Assembly: GCA_030426085.1 (NCBI GenBank)
Contig: JAUHYW010000031.1
Coordinates: 31,763-95,762 of the forward strand
Length of the DNA stretch: 64,000 bases
Source of the DNA: a bacterium
Lineage (GTDB): Bacteria; Myxococcota_A; Bradymonadia; UBA7976; UBA1532
Direction of reading: 5' to 3'
The notes beneath the pieces are model-generated. The model saw only the letters and a list, made by a program, of their open reading frames with translations, was not told where the DNA came from and searched no databases. This document shows, one piece after another, positions 1 to 8,415 of this stretch. Made by a program: the position numbers and the translations under genes. How positions within the stretch are numbered: position 1 is the stretch's first letter; the number at the start of each line of letters is the position of its first letter.

Positions 1-1368
1 GGCGTTGGGGATGCGGCCGGCGGGCCCCGAGATGCGGCGGAAGGCGCGCAGCACGTCGGCGATGGGGGGGGCCGTCCGCCGCAGCGCGATGTCGACGATC
101 GGGCGGTGCACGAACAGCTCGTCGGCGACGGCCAGCCGCTGCAGCGCGTGGCTGTGGCCCATGTCGCTCTGGCGGCTGCCGGGGTAGAACCAGATCCACT
201 CTCCGGCGGTGGTGGGGCGGATCGCTTTCAGCTCGGCGTGGCGCTGCGCCGAGCGGGCCACGACCGCCTCGGCCACCGCCGGGCGCAGGCCGGCGAGCGC
301 CCGGGCGTCGGGGCGCCACGGGGTGCCCCCGGCCCGCTGCATGTAGCCCTTGAGCAGCGTATCGCACAGGAAGCCGCCCACCAGGACGTCGATCGGGGCC
401 GCCGCGAGCGCGTCGCGCAGGGCCAGCGCGTGGGCGTTGCCGATCGCCCGCTCGGCGCCGACCAGGGCGGTCTCCCGCGGGCCGAGCTCGGCGTAGAAGC
501 TCGGCGGGCGCAGCGCGAGCCGCCACGGGGTGTCCAGCGACGCGGCGATGCGCTCGGCGAGGCGCACCTCGCGGTTGTCGGCGTGATCGCCGAGGGTCAG
601 CGCCAGGGCCCGCTGCGCGGGCGGCACCGCCCCCAGGACCGTCCGGGAGTCGGCCCCCCCGCTGAGCAGCACCGCGACCCGCGGGGTGTCGTCGCAGACG
701 ATGTCGGCGGCGGCCCGCACCGCGCCCTCGATCTCGGCGGCCGCGTCGGCCGGGGGGCGGGGGTCCAGCTCGTCGGGGGTCCACAGCCGGGTGGTCTCGA
801 GCGCGAGCGCGCCGTCGGCGAGGGCGCAGGCGTGCAGGCTGCCCGGGCCCAGCTCCCGCATGCCCCGGCGGGTGGTGTGGGGGAAGGTCGGCGACCGCCG
901 GATCAGGATCTCGGCCAGCGAGATCGGGTCGAAGTCGGCGCCCTGCCCGGCGAGCCCGGCCACCCGCTCGGGGTGGGTGCCGAGCACCGCGCCGTTCGGG
1001 GTACGGGCGAGGTAGACCGGGTAGAGGCCGAGCGGGTCGGTGAGCACCCGCAGGCCACGGGGGTCGGCCCGCAGGCCGACGAAGAGCCCCGAGAGGTCGC
1101 CGTAGGGCCGGCGGGGGTCGTCGGCCTCGATGCAGGCGCCCACCCGCCGCGAGATCCGGGCCGGGTCGTCGCCTCGGGGCCGCCCGCCGCAGAACCCGGG
1201 GCGGCCGAGGACCGCCTGCACCGCGTCGGCGTCGGCGGCCACCGCCTGCCCGTCGGCCGGGGACGGCGTGATCGCCAGCGCGCCCCACGGGAAGCGGTGC
1301 ACCTGCTCCCCGGGGGCCGCCGCGGTGAGCGCCGCCGGCCCGAGCACGGCCACGAAGTCGTTCATCAT
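1..1368 (-). CDS. Asparagine synthase-related protein, 3' end cut off by window edge
   Basis: The 456 residues visible here are the N-terminal part; the reading frame is open to the first base of the window. An ATP-pyrophosphatase P-loop of the asparagine synthase/PP-loop type (LLSGGADSR, near residue 233) identifies the synthase domain. The N-terminal half resembles the class II glutamine amidotransferase fold, but the protein starts MMNDFVAV, so the Cys2 nucleophile needed to hydrolyse glutamine is absent. The start ATG (1368-1366) overlaps the TGA of the upstream flippase by one base, with GGTGGAG in front; ATG 1365-1363 is an alternative. Such Cys-less relatives act in polysaccharide, lasso-peptide and other peptide-modification pathways. 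With a flippase upstream, a surface polysaccharide role is the likelier inference. Confidence 0.8.
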   Translation of the reverse strand, partial: MMNDFVAVLGPAALTAAAPGEQVHRFPWGALAITPSPADGQAVAADADAVQAVLGRPGFCGGRPRGDDPARISRRVGACIEADDPRRPYGDLSGLFVGLRADPRGLRVLTDPLGLYPVYLARTPNGAVLGTHPERVAGLAGQGADFDPISLAEILIRRSPTFPHTTRRGMRELGPGSLHACALADGALALETTRLWTPDELDPRPPADAAAEIEGAVRAAADIVCDDTPRVAVLLSGGADSRTVLGAVPPAQRALALTLGDHADNREVRLAERIAASLDTPWRLALRPPSFYAELGPRETALVGAERAIGNAHALALRDALAAAPIDVLVGGFLCDTLLKGYMQRAGGTPWRPDARALAGLRPAVAEAVVARSAQRHAELKAIRPTTAGEWIWFYPGSRQSDMGHSHALQRLAVADELFVHRPIVDIALRRTAPPIADVLRAFRRISGPAGRIPNA

Positions 1369-2873
1369 CACTCCACCTTCAGGTCGGAGAGCCGGCGCAG
1401 CGCCTGCACCCGGCGGCGACCGACCGCGGTCCGCATGAGGACCCCGTACGTGATCGCGACGGTCGTCAGCAGCCCCACCGCCAGGGCCACCGGGGGGGCC
1501 TCGCCGCCGAAGGCCGCCATCCGCAGCCCGTAGAGCGCCCCGAGCAGCGCCAGGTCGAACGCGAAGGGCAGCACGAGCAGCCGGTAGAGGTCCCCGGCCC
1601 CGATCGGGCCCGACCGCCCGAGCATGTGGAACAAGAGCGGCACGGCGACGTAGTAGCGCACGCCCACCGCGATGGCCACGCCCTCCACCCCCCACTGCAA
1701 GCCGATGACGACCGACGACACCTTCAGGACCAGGTCGCAGGCGTGGAAGATCAGGTGCTCCCGGGCCCGCCCCTGGGTGATGAACACCAGCCCCGAGAGA
1801 TTCCACAGCGGCAGCAGGAAGCCGCCGATGCCCAGCAGCATGAAGATGCGCCCCGCCTCGACCCACTGCGCGCCGAGCACGAACGTGATCATGCCGTCCC
1901 CGAAGACGATCATGAACGCGACCATCGCCCCGACCACGATGCTGAGGAACTCGGTGACCCCGACGAAGGCGGCCCGGTAGGTCTCGGGGCTGGCCACCGC
2001 CCGGCTCAGCGCGGGGAAGGTCACCGTGCGCACCGGGCGGTTGACCTGGGTGAGCGGCAGCATCAGGACCTCGTAGGCCTTGGCGTACAGCCCCAGCACC
2101 CGATCGCCCTGGGTGCGGCCGAGCAGCAGGTCGTCGACGGTCGAGCCGAAGTAGTTGATGATGGACGCCAGCGTGAGGCTGCCGCCGAACGAGATCAGGC
2201 TGCCCACCCCCGCCCCCCACGCGGGCCGCCCCGGCCGCCACCCGGAGAGGGCGGTCGCCAGCGCGCACGAGACCGCCGCGGCGACGAGCATCTGGGCCAC
2301 CAGCGCCCAGTAGCCGGCCCCGCTCCAGGCGAGCGCGAGCGCGGTGATCACGCCCGCCGCCACCGAGGCCAGCTCGACGACCGCGACCGCCTTGAACCGC
2401 ATCTGGCGCCGCAGCAGGGCCTCGTGCTGCACCTGCAAGCCGCCGAGCGGGAAGACGAGCGCGATGGCGACGGTCACCCACAGCAGGTCGGGCTGGCGGA
2501 AGAAGGCGACCATGGCCGGGGCCAGCGCCGCGACGAGCAGCCCCAGCCCCAGCCCCAGCGCCGCGTTGAACCAGAAGAGGGTGTTGACCTGCGCGTGGGT
2601 GATGTCCTCCCGCTGGATGGTCGCCGCCGACAGGCCGGCGTCGCGCAGCTTGGCCACCAGCCCGGTGACCACGGTGACCATCGCGATGAGGCCGAAGTCG
2701 CCGGGCACCAGGAGGCGGGCGAGCAGCAGCAGGGCCCCGGCCTGCACCACCGAGCGCAGCACCTGGGCGATGACGACGATCCTGGTCCCCCGCACGGCGC
2801 GCCGGCCGAGGTCCTGCCGGAAGCGCTCGGTGTCCAGCGCCGGGTGCCGGGGACGCTGTTCTCGCTCGGCCAT
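1368..2873 (-). CDS. MOP-superfamily oligosaccharide flippase (Wzx/WzxC-like)
   Basis: A 501-residue integral membrane protein with about 12-14 hydrophobic segments. Its N-terminal RGTRIVVIAQVLRSVVQAGALLLLARLL followed by P-G-D-F-G is typical of the lipopolysaccharide/exopolysaccharide export branch of the MOP family (read here in two pieces: the hydrophobic helix, then the PGDFG turn). It would flip lipid-linked oligosaccharides across the inner membrane. ATG 2873 is preferred; an in-frame GTG lies two codons upstream at 2879. The asparagine-synthase-like gene follows with a one-base overlap, so the two are co-transcribed. A TATAAC -10-like hexamer lies at 2932-2927 on this strand. Confidence 0.85.
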   Translation of the reverse strand: MAEREQRPRHPALDTERFRQDLGRRAVRGTRIVVIAQVLRSVVQAGALLLLARLLVPGDFGLIAMVTVVTGLVAKLRDAGLSAATIQREDITHAQVNTLFWFNAALGLGLGLLVAALAPAMVAFFRQPDLLWVTVAIALVFPLGGLQVQHEALLRRQMRFKAVAVVELASVAAGVITALALAWSGAGYWALVAQMLVAAAVSCALATALSGWRPGRPAWGAGVGSLISFGGSLTLASIINYFGSTVDDLLLGRTQGDRVLGLYAKAYEVLMLPLTQVNRPVRTVTFPALSRAVASPETYRAAFVGVTEFLSIVVGAMVAFMIVFGDGMITFVLGAQWVEAGRIFMLLGIGGFLLPLWNLSGLVFITQGRAREHLIFHACDLVLKVSSVVIGLQWGVEGVAIAVGVRYYVAVPLLFHMLGRSGPIGAGDLYRLLVLPFAFDLALLGALYGLRMAAFGGEAPPVALAVGLLTTVAITYGVLMRTAVGRRRVQALRRLSDLKVE

Positions 2874-3051
2874 ACGCACCGTCTGTACGGGGTCGGGGGA
2901 AGGTCGGGTGTCGGACGTGGCGCCGGGTTATAGCATGGCTCGGGCCAACGGGGACGGGGCGGGCCGCGGGGGTTCGGGGCGCCCGACCGGAGGGCGCGTG
3001 CTCCGCCGGGCCGGTGAGCCCCGCGGGCGGCTCATCCACCCTCGGGCCGGA
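2874..3051. other. Intergenic region with a -10-like element for the flippase operon
   Basis: About 178 bp lie between the ChaN-like gene and the flippase gene, both on the minus strand. The only regulatory-looking feature is TATAAC at 2932-2927 (minus strand), about 55 nt before the flippase start. No good -35 hexamer is visible at 16-18 bp. The rest is G-rich and without a recognisable gene. Confidence 0.35.
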
Positions 3052-4020
3052 TCAGGGCCCGGCGGGCTGACTGGCGGGCTGACTGGCGGGCGGGGGCGGG
3101 GGCCGCGCCGCCTCGATGCGCCGGAGCTGCTCCGCGAACTTCACGCAGGGGTCGATCTCGTCCACCCGGGGGGTGAACCACACGTAGTCGAACCGGGCGG
3201 CGGCCCGCGGCGGGTCGTGGGCGCCCCGGCGCACCTCGAGCACGCCCACCGACACCGTGGGGATGGCCGGCAGGTAGAACGGCACCCCGACGTCCCGCCG
3301 GACGTGCCCGTTGCCCGCCACCAGCACCGCCCGGCCCTCGCGCCCGGCGGCGGCGGACAGCGCCCGGGCCATCGTGGCGTCCTTGAAGCGCTGGGCCCGC
3401 AGCATGCCCTCGACCAGCGCCGGGTCGGCGCGGCCGCAGTGCGACCGCTCGATCTCGCCCCGCAGCCCGGCCTCGGCGGCCTCGGGCAGCGGGCGGTCGA
3501 GGCCCATTTCGAACGGGTAGGCGTCCAGCGGCTTCGTCATCGACGCCCGGACCGCGGCCCGCGGGGGGTGAGCCGGGCGCACCGGGGCCCCGAGGCGGTA
3601 CAGCGGGGCGAACTTGGGGGCGTAGAGCGCGAAGTCGGGCCAGCCGCTGCGATCCCACCCCGCCGCCGCCCGCAGCGCCTCGGGGTCGGCCGCGCCGGCG
3701 ATGGCCTCGGCGTCGTCGAGGTCGAGCTGCTCGAACAGCACCGGCACCGGCGGGCCGGCGAGGCCGTCGAGCAGCCAGCCGTGCAGCCGATGGTGGTCGG
3801 GGTTGTCGTGCTTCTCGCCGAGCAGGACCACCCGGGCGGCCGCCAGCCGGGCCCGCAGCGCCTCGGGGGTGATGAACCGGGCCTCGTCGGTGGACCAGAT
3901 CCGACCGGCGAGCGGGTGCTCGTCCACCGCGGTCGCCCGCCAGTCGCCGATGGGCACCGCGGCCCCGCAGCCGACCAGCAGCAGCGCCAGCACGGCCGGC
4001 GTCGCCCGAGCGCGCCTCAT
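3052..4020 (-). CDS. ChaN-like haem-binding lipoprotein (DUF399 family)
   Basis: A 322-residue predicted lipoprotein: a short signal peptide ends in LLLVGC (lipid-anchored Cys18). The family signatures are the early LLGEKHDNPDHH motif and the late VLVAGNGHVRRDVGVP block, both typical of ChaN, whose Campylobacter member binds two haems between subunits. The tail is proline-rich with a short (PASQ) repeat ending in PAGP. The gene lies directly downstream (1-bp gap) of the copper-monooxygenase-like gene in the same direction, which suggests one transcript carrying haem- or copper-linked envelope proteins. The substrate is unknown. Confidence 0.8.
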   Translation of the reverse strand: MRRARATPAVLALLLVGCGAAVPIGDWRATAVDEHPLAGRIWSTDEARFITPEALRARLAAARVVLLGEKHDNPDHHRLHGWLLDGLAGPPVPVLFEQLDLDDAEAIAGAADPEALRAAAGWDRSGWPDFALYAPKFAPLYRLGAPVRPAHPPRAAVRASMTKPLDAYPFEMGLDRPLPEAAEAGLRGEIERSHCGRADPALVEGMLRAQRFKDATMARALSAAAGREGRAVLVAGNGHVRRDVGVPFYLPAIPTVSVGVLEVRRGAHDPPRAAARFDYVWFTPRVDEIDPCVKFAEQLRRIEAARPPPPPASQPASQPAGP

Positions 4021-4021
4021 C

Positions 4022-5659
4022 TCACTCCCCCTGACAGGCCAGCGGCACGCAGGCGCTGCCCGGCCCCGACGCCACGCAGCTCGCGCCCTCGCCGCACTCG
4101 TCGTCGGACTGGCACAGGATCACCGTGCAGTAGTTCTCGGCGCTGAAGTCGGCGATGCAGAAGTTGGCCGTCTGCCCGGCGCAGTCGCTCGCCGAGGTGC
4201 AGTAGCGGCCGACGCCGAGGTCGTTGCCCTCGTCCCCCGGCTGCGCGCAGCCGCCCTCGCCGCCGCCGTCGAGCAGGCGGGGGCTCTCGTCGTCGCTGTC
4301 GCAGATGAGGAAGCCCTCCCCCGGCGAGTAGTACATGAACGCCACGCACATCTCCTCGGGCCAGCCGAGGGGGCGCCCGGTGGTGTTGTCCCAGCGGCAG
4401 GTCACCCGGATCGCGTCGCCCGGCTCGAGGGCCAGGGCCGGGGCGTAGACGTTGACCTCGGGCGTGTCGCGCAGGGTCGGGCCGTCGGTGGCGTGGTACA
4501 GCAGCTCGGGCGCCTCGCTGCCCGCCCGGATCAGCTCCAGTTCGAAGAGCACGCCCCAGTCGTGGGTGTGCCCCAGCAGGGTGTGCAGCGCCAGCGGGCG
4601 GTCGATGGTGCAGGTCTTGACCCGTTCGAAGCCCACCGCGCCGGCCGGGACCTCGAAGTCCGAGTCCAGGACGCTGAACGCGTCGGCGATGGTCTCGGGC
4701 GGCGTCTCGGCCACCCGGAGGTCGACCGTGTCCATCACCCACCGCGGCTCGAGGTCGACGTTGATGTAGTGGGACTGGATGATGATCTGCTCGCCCCGCC
4801 GGATGCGCAGGCCGATGCCCTCGGGCATCTCGATCGCCGCCCCGCCCGCGCCGCCGGCCGCGGCGACGAAGCGCATCGCGCCCATGTCGATCTGGTCGCA
4901 CTCCACCGGGGCGTGGGCGTCCTCGGGGGCCATCGAGACGTAGACCGCCGCGTGGTGCCCGCCGGCCATCTGGGTGCTGTCGGCCTTCACGAAGACGATG
5001 TCGTCGTCGACCGGGACCTCGAGCCGGCTGCACACGACGTGCTCGGTGCCCGGCTGCAAGAGGATGGGCGGGGTGTAGAACCGCACCGTGTTCCCCGGAT
5101 CGGCCGGGGGCGGCAGGCAGCCCCGCAGCCCGGCCTCGTCGTCGGCGTCGCACTCGACGTACTGCCCGCCCTGGGCCGAGAGCGGGGCGAAGTCGGCCAC
5201 GAAGTCGGCCCCCTCCAGCGGCGCCCCGGCCTCGATCCAGGCCCGCAGCGCGGCGAGCGACCCCGGCCCGAGCGCGGGGAAGGCGGCCAGCGGCATCGAG
5301 GCGCCGTAGCTCTGCGCGCCGACCTCCTGGGGCGAGGCGGCGAGCTTCCAGTAGAGGAAGCTGCGGCCCACGTCCCCCGGGGCCACCCGCAGGTAGCCGT
5401 CCCGGGCGGCGGCGTTGTTGACCGGGGGCACGTCGAGCAGCCGGGCGTAGGACGCCTCGACGTCGCCCAGCCCCAGCCCGCCCACGCCCCGGTCGCCGTC
5501 GTGACACCCGGCGACCGCGCAGCTCGGGGTGATGATCTGCGCGTGGATCTGGCGGTAGCCGGGCGCCGTCGCGGTGGGCGCCTCGGCCTCGTCGGCCGCG
5601 CACGCCGCCATCGACACCCCGAGGGCCGCCGCCAGTAGAGCCATCTGGAATCGTCTCAC
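4022..5659 (-). CDS. Lipoprotein with CX4CH cytochrome-like segment and copper type II monooxygenase-like domains
   Basis: A 545-residue predicted lipoprotein (VSMAAC, Cys20). Residues 35-120 hold a haem-c-type motif C47-x4-C52-H53 followed by the GGLGL and LL-VPP pattern of the cytochrome-like domain frequent in myxobacterial lipoproteins. Residues about 200-450 carry the metal ligands of peptidylglycine hydroxylating monooxygenase-type enzymes in order: H235-H236 (GGHHAAVY), H297 (SHYIN), H364-x-H366 (GHTHDWG) and M437 (EEMCVAF). A Cys-rich tail follows. GTG 5659 is chosen because GGGAGG sits 5-10 nt upstream; a longer frame begins at 5698. The substrate is unknown. It probably acts in the periplasm or at the outer membrane. 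Confidence 0.75.
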   Translation of the reverse strand: MRRFQMALLAAALGVSMAACAADEAEAPTATAPGYRQIHAQIITPSCAVAGCHDGDRGVGGLGLGDVEASYARLLDVPPVNNAAARDGYLRVAPGDVGRSFLYWKLAASPQEVGAQSYGASMPLAAFPALGPGSLAALRAWIEAGAPLEGADFVADFAPLSAQGGQYVECDADDEAGLRGCLPPPADPGNTVRFYTPPILLQPGTEHVVCSRLEVPVDDDIVFVKADSTQMAGGHHAAVYVSMAPEDAHAPVECDQIDMGAMRFVAAAGGAGGAAIEMPEGIGLRIRRGEQIIIQSHYINVDLEPRWVMDTVDLRVAETPPETIADAFSVLDSDFEVPAGAVGFERVKTCTIDRPLALHTLLGHTHDWGVLFELELIRAGSEAPELLYHATDGPTLRDTPEVNVYAPALALEPGDAIRVTCRWDNTTGRPLGWPEEMCVAFMYYSPGEGFLICDSDDESPRLLDGGGEGGCAQPGDEGNDLGVGRYCTSASDCAGQTANFCIADFSAENYCTVILCQSDDECGEGASCVASGPGSACVPLACQGE

Positions 5660-5745
5660 GCTGCCGCCTCCCGTCATCGGACTCGCCCCCGTCGGCACGA
5701 TCCGCGAGCCGGCCCGCCGGAATCAAGGGCGAACCCGCCCCGTGC

Positions 5746-5751
5746 TACTGT
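5746..5751 (+). promoter_or_regulatory. Extended -10 element for the gene at 5771
   Basis: TG-C-TACTGT reads as an extended -10, 19 nt before the GTG start. No clear -35 is present, as expected for extended -10 promoters. Confidence 0.4.
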
Positions 5752-5770
5752 CAGCCCCGAGGAGGTGCCC

Positions 5771-6340
5771 GTGTCGCAGCGGTGGTGTCTGCCCGTCGCC
5801 CTGACGCTCGCCGCCTGCGCGGGGGACGACGCCATCGACGTGCCCCGGACCCCGGCGGCGCTGGTCAACCCCTTCGACTGGACCGCCCTCGCCCCGGCCG
5901 ACGACCCCTTCGCCGACCACCGCCCGGCCGACGCCGCCTGCCCGCCCGGGAGCTGGGGCGGCGAGCCGTTCGCCGAGCAGTACACCCTCGAGGTGCAGAC
6001 CGGCCCCGGCGCTTGCCGCTGGCTCTCGGCCCGCCAGCCCACCCTGTCACCGGTGGCCGCCGGCGACCCGATCCGGATCCGGCTGTGGCACTTCGCGCTG
6101 ACCCCCGAGCGGCCCGGCGAGCGGGCCGAGGCCCACGCCGCGCTGGCCCTCGCTGGCGACGTCATCTGGGAGCGGCGGGTCGTGATCCCGGCCGAGGGCG
6201 GGCTGCTGCTCGACACGGTCGCGGCGCCGAGGACTCTGCCCGCGGGCGCGCCGCTCGTCTTCCACCTGCACAACCACGGCGCGAACACCTGGAACCTGCT
6301 CGAAGTGCTCGCCCGCCCCGCCGACGCCGGCCCGCCCTGA
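5771..6340 (+). CDS. Small lipoprotein of unknown function
   Basis: The 189-residue product begins with a signal ending LTLAAC (lipobox) and is otherwise soluble, with repeated beta-strand-like stretches (IRIRLWHFAL, WERRVVIPAEGG, LVFHLHNHG). I recognise no family. GTG 5771 is preferred over GTG 5765 because GAGGAGG at 5759-5765 is then correctly spaced. It diverges from the copper-monooxygenase-like lipoprotein, with about 110 bp between the two starts. Confidence 0.65.
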   Translation: MSQRWCLPVALTLAACAGDDAIDVPRTPAALVNPFDWTALAPADDPFADHRPADAACPPGSWGGEPFAEQYTLEVQTGPGACRWLSARQPTLSPVAAGDPIRIRLWHFALTPERPGERAEAHAALALAGDVIWERRVVIPAEGGLLLDTVAAPRTLPAGAPLVFHLHNHGANTWNLLEVLARPADAGPP

Positions 6341-6346
6341 CGGCGC

Positions 6347-7387
6347 TCAGCCGCCGAGCACCCGCCCCGGCTCGACGTGGCTCGGGGTCCACCCGGCGAC
6401 CCGGCCCCCGGCGTCCACCCGCCGCCAGCGCATGCGCTCGAACGGGGCGCCGAGGCCCATCCCGGTCGCGACCTTCAAGAACGTCGGCGGCCGCCGGGTG
6501 CGCTCGATCGGGGTCAGCCCCCGGGCCGCCCGGGCCTCGTTGACCAGCTCGAGCACCGCCCAGTCCATGGCCACCGGATCCTCGGTGATCAAGAGCGCGT
6601 CGGCCACCGCCCGGTGCTTCGGCTGGTCCTGGGGGCCCTTGTCCCAGGTGACCCGGCTGGCGTCGCAGATCACGAGGCGGGTCTTGTCCCGGATCTCGGG
6701 CTGGGCGTACAGCCAGGGGATCGCGTGGTGGATGTCGCGGTGGAACGGCCGCACCCGGTCCAGGCTGCCGAAGGCCATGTTCTTCAGCGCCCCGGTGACC
6801 CCGGTCAGGTCGTGATCCTTGGGCACCATCAGGTTGATCACCGCCGTGGCCTCGTCGAGCACCCGGCACCAGCGCAGCGTCTGGCGCCCGTCGGCGTAGG
6901 GCACCGCCCGCTCCACGTAGCCCCGCATGGCGTGGTTCACGCAGGCCACCCGCCCCGGCTCGTCGACCAGGCGGTAGCCGCTGCGCCGCATCCGGGTCGG
7001 GTACTGGTCGTAGATCACGACGCGATCGGGCGGCACCCCGACCCACTGCGCCAGCTCGGCGAGGCGGTCGGCCAGCGCCGGGTGGAACGGGTGCCCCGGG
7101 GCGGCGAGCGCGTTGACCTTGAGCGCCACCCGATCCGCCGGGTGCACGTAGCGGGCGAGCGCGGCGACCGGATCGGCGGCCCCGGTGAACGCCACCAGCG
7201 CCTCGTCGAGCAGCCGGCGGGCGGCGGCGGTGTCGAGCCGGTCCCGGGTGGCGAGCCCCGGCCGGTCGAGGCGCATCAGCTCGCCCGGCCGGTCGACGAT
7301 CCCCATGCCCCGGGCCCGGCCGGCGCCGAGGGCGAGCATGCCGGCCCCCAGGCCGAGGGCCGCGCGGCGATTCATCTCGGGTGCCAT
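6347..7387 (-). CDS. DUF362 family protein with Tat-type signal
   Basis: A 346-residue protein of the DUF362 family, recognisable by the VALKVNALAAPGHP block, the VIYDQYPTRMRRSGY segment and the NLMVPKDHDLTGVTGALKN motif. The N-terminus (MNRRAALGLGAGMLALGAG) is a Tat-like signal, so a folded, cofactor-bearing periplasmic protein is likely. No 4Fe-4S cysteine cluster is present. Two starts are possible: ATG 7387 (MAPEMNRR) or ATG 7375. Neither has a clear Shine-Dalgarno. A -10 hexamer TATCGT at 7400-7395 would put the transcription start at or next to ATG 7387, hinting at leaderless translation. Confidence 0.75.
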   Translation of the reverse strand: MAPEMNRRAALGLGAGMLALGAGRARGMGIVDRPGELMRLDRPGLATRDRLDTAAARRLLDEALVAFTGAADPVAALARYVHPADRVALKVNALAAPGHPFHPALADRLAELAQWVGVPPDRVVIYDQYPTRMRRSGYRLVDEPGRVACVNHAMRGYVERAVPYADGRQTLRWCRVLDEATAVINLMVPKDHDLTGVTGALKNMAFGSLDRVRPFHRDIHHAIPWLYAQPEIRDKTRLVICDASRVTWDKGPQDQPKHRAVADALLITEDPVAMDWAVLELVNEARAARGLTPIERTRRPPTFLKVATGMGLGAPFERMRWRRVDAGGRVAGWTPSHVEPGRVLGG

Positions 7388-7515
7388 GCCGAATACGATA
7401 GCGCAGCCGGCGCGCGCCCGCTCGTGCAGTGCGGCTCTTGCAGTGCGGGGGGCAGCCGGGTACACCGTTGTCTCCGGGCGATGGCGCCCGCCGGGATCGT
7501 GATTCGGAGGAGCCT

Positions 7516-8124
7516 GTGAGCAAGCCCAAGAACCCGCTCGAGCCGCTGGAGCGGGCCCACGAAGAGGAATACTTCCACCGCCAGGACCAGAAGCTCATCG
7601 AGCAGATGCGGGACAAGCTCGCTCGGGAGCAGGCCGCCGCCGACATCAAGGCCGAGACCGGCCTGGCCGACGAGGCGCTGCTGGGCCGGCTGGCCGCGCT
7701 GGGGGTCAAGAAGGAGACCATCCCGGTCCTGCACCTCATGCCGCTGGTGCAGGTGGCCTGGGCCGACGGCGAGATCCAGGCCGGCGAGCGCGAGCTGCTG
7801 ATGGAGGCCGCCGACAGCACCGGGGTCACCGGCGAGTCGCGGGCGGCGCTCGAGGCCATGCTCGAGAAGCGGCCGTCGGACGAATACTTCGACGCGGCGC
7901 TGTCCTTCATCCGCCACATGGTCGCCGCGCTGCCCGAGGGCGAGGGCGAGAAGGCCAAGGAGAACCTCGTCGATCTGGCGTGGCGGGTGGCCGACGCCAG
8001 CGGCGGCGTGTTCGGGCTGTGGGGCCGGGTCGAGGACTCCGAGAAGGAGGCCCTGCGCGACATCGCCCAGAAGCTCACCGACAGCAACGCCGACGCCGCC
8101 GCGAAGCTGCTGCGCAAGCTGTAG
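7516..8124 (+). CDS. TerB-like domain protein
   Basis: A 202-residue soluble protein. Residues 75-190 form an all-helical TerB-like domain (MPLVQVAWADGEIQAGEREL, the acidic D-G-E-I-Q metal-binding loop of that family). The N-terminal 60 residues are highly charged and probably helical. TerB-family proteins bind divalent metal and are tied to stress responses; no ter operon is nearby, so the exact role is open. GTG 7516 has GGAGGAG 4 nt upstream. Confidence 0.7.
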   Translation: MSKPKNPLEPLERAHEEEYFHRQDQKLIEQMRDKLAREQAAADIKAETGLADEALLGRLAALGVKKETIPVLHLMPLVQVAWADGEIQAGERELLMEAADSTGVTGESRAALEAMLEKRPSDEYFDAALSFIRHMVAALPEGEGEKAKENLVDLAWRVADASGGVFGLWGRVEDSEKEALRDIAQKLTDSNADAAAKLLRKL

Positions 8125-8361
8125 CCCCCGAGGGCTCAGAGCCACTCGGAGACCGGCAGCGCGAGGTGCTGCCGCCAGCGGTCGCCGTCTGCGGCCTGGA
8201 TCCGGTGGCCGAGCCCGCCCGCCTCGCCTCAGACCCACGGACAGGGCCGATCGACGGCGACCCGCCGGCCCCGCGAAGATCTGGAGCCGGGCGGCGCCCC
8301 GAGCGCTCGGGCGGCGGCGCTCGCGAGGCCCATGCCTGCCGCGCGCCGCGCCCGAAAGCAA

Positions 8362-8378
8362 GCGCCCGGCGCTATACT
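8362..8378 (+). promoter_or_regulatory. Promoter core with TATACT -10
   Basis: GCGCCCGGCGCTATACT ends in a -10 hexamer TATACT (8373-8378), 38 nt before the start of the lipoprotein gene. Exactly the same 17 bases occur at 18093-18109 upstream of the first ArsA gene, which supports a genuine promoter element. Confidence 0.55.
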
Positions 8379-8379
8379 G

Positions 8380-8395
8380 CCCCCGGCGCCGGGGG
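8380..8395. promoter_or_regulatory. 16-bp perfect palindrome at the transcription start
   Basis: CCCCCGGCGCCGGGGG starts one base after the TATACT -10 and would cover the transcription start. Its right half GGCGCCGGGGG is repeated at 8399-8409, just before the GGGGGAGG ribosome site. It could be a repressor site or a 5'-UTR hairpin; nothing in the sequence decides between them. Confidence 0.4.
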
Positions 8396-8415
8396 ACGGC
8401 GCCGGGGGAGGCTCC

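Larger units (their letters stand above)
8125..8415. other. Intergenic region upstream of the MopE-repeat lipoprotein
   Basis: These 291 bp hold the -10 promoter core at 8362-8378 and a perfect palindrome at 8380-8395. The rest is featureless apart from a 30-codon stop-to-stop stretch on the minus strand (8229-8136) ending in WRQHLALPVSEWL, which looks protein-like but has no start. Confidence 0.4.

Noticed and set aside
106..1533. A 475-codon plus-strand open frame at the left edge
   Set aside because: Shadow of the asparagine-synthase-like gene, which has a conserved P-loop motif on the minus strand.
8136..8229. Minus-strand 30-codon stretch ending WRQHLALPVSEWL
   Set aside because: Protein-like in look, but it has a stop at both ends and no start. 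At most a remnant of a lost gene; not enough to call.
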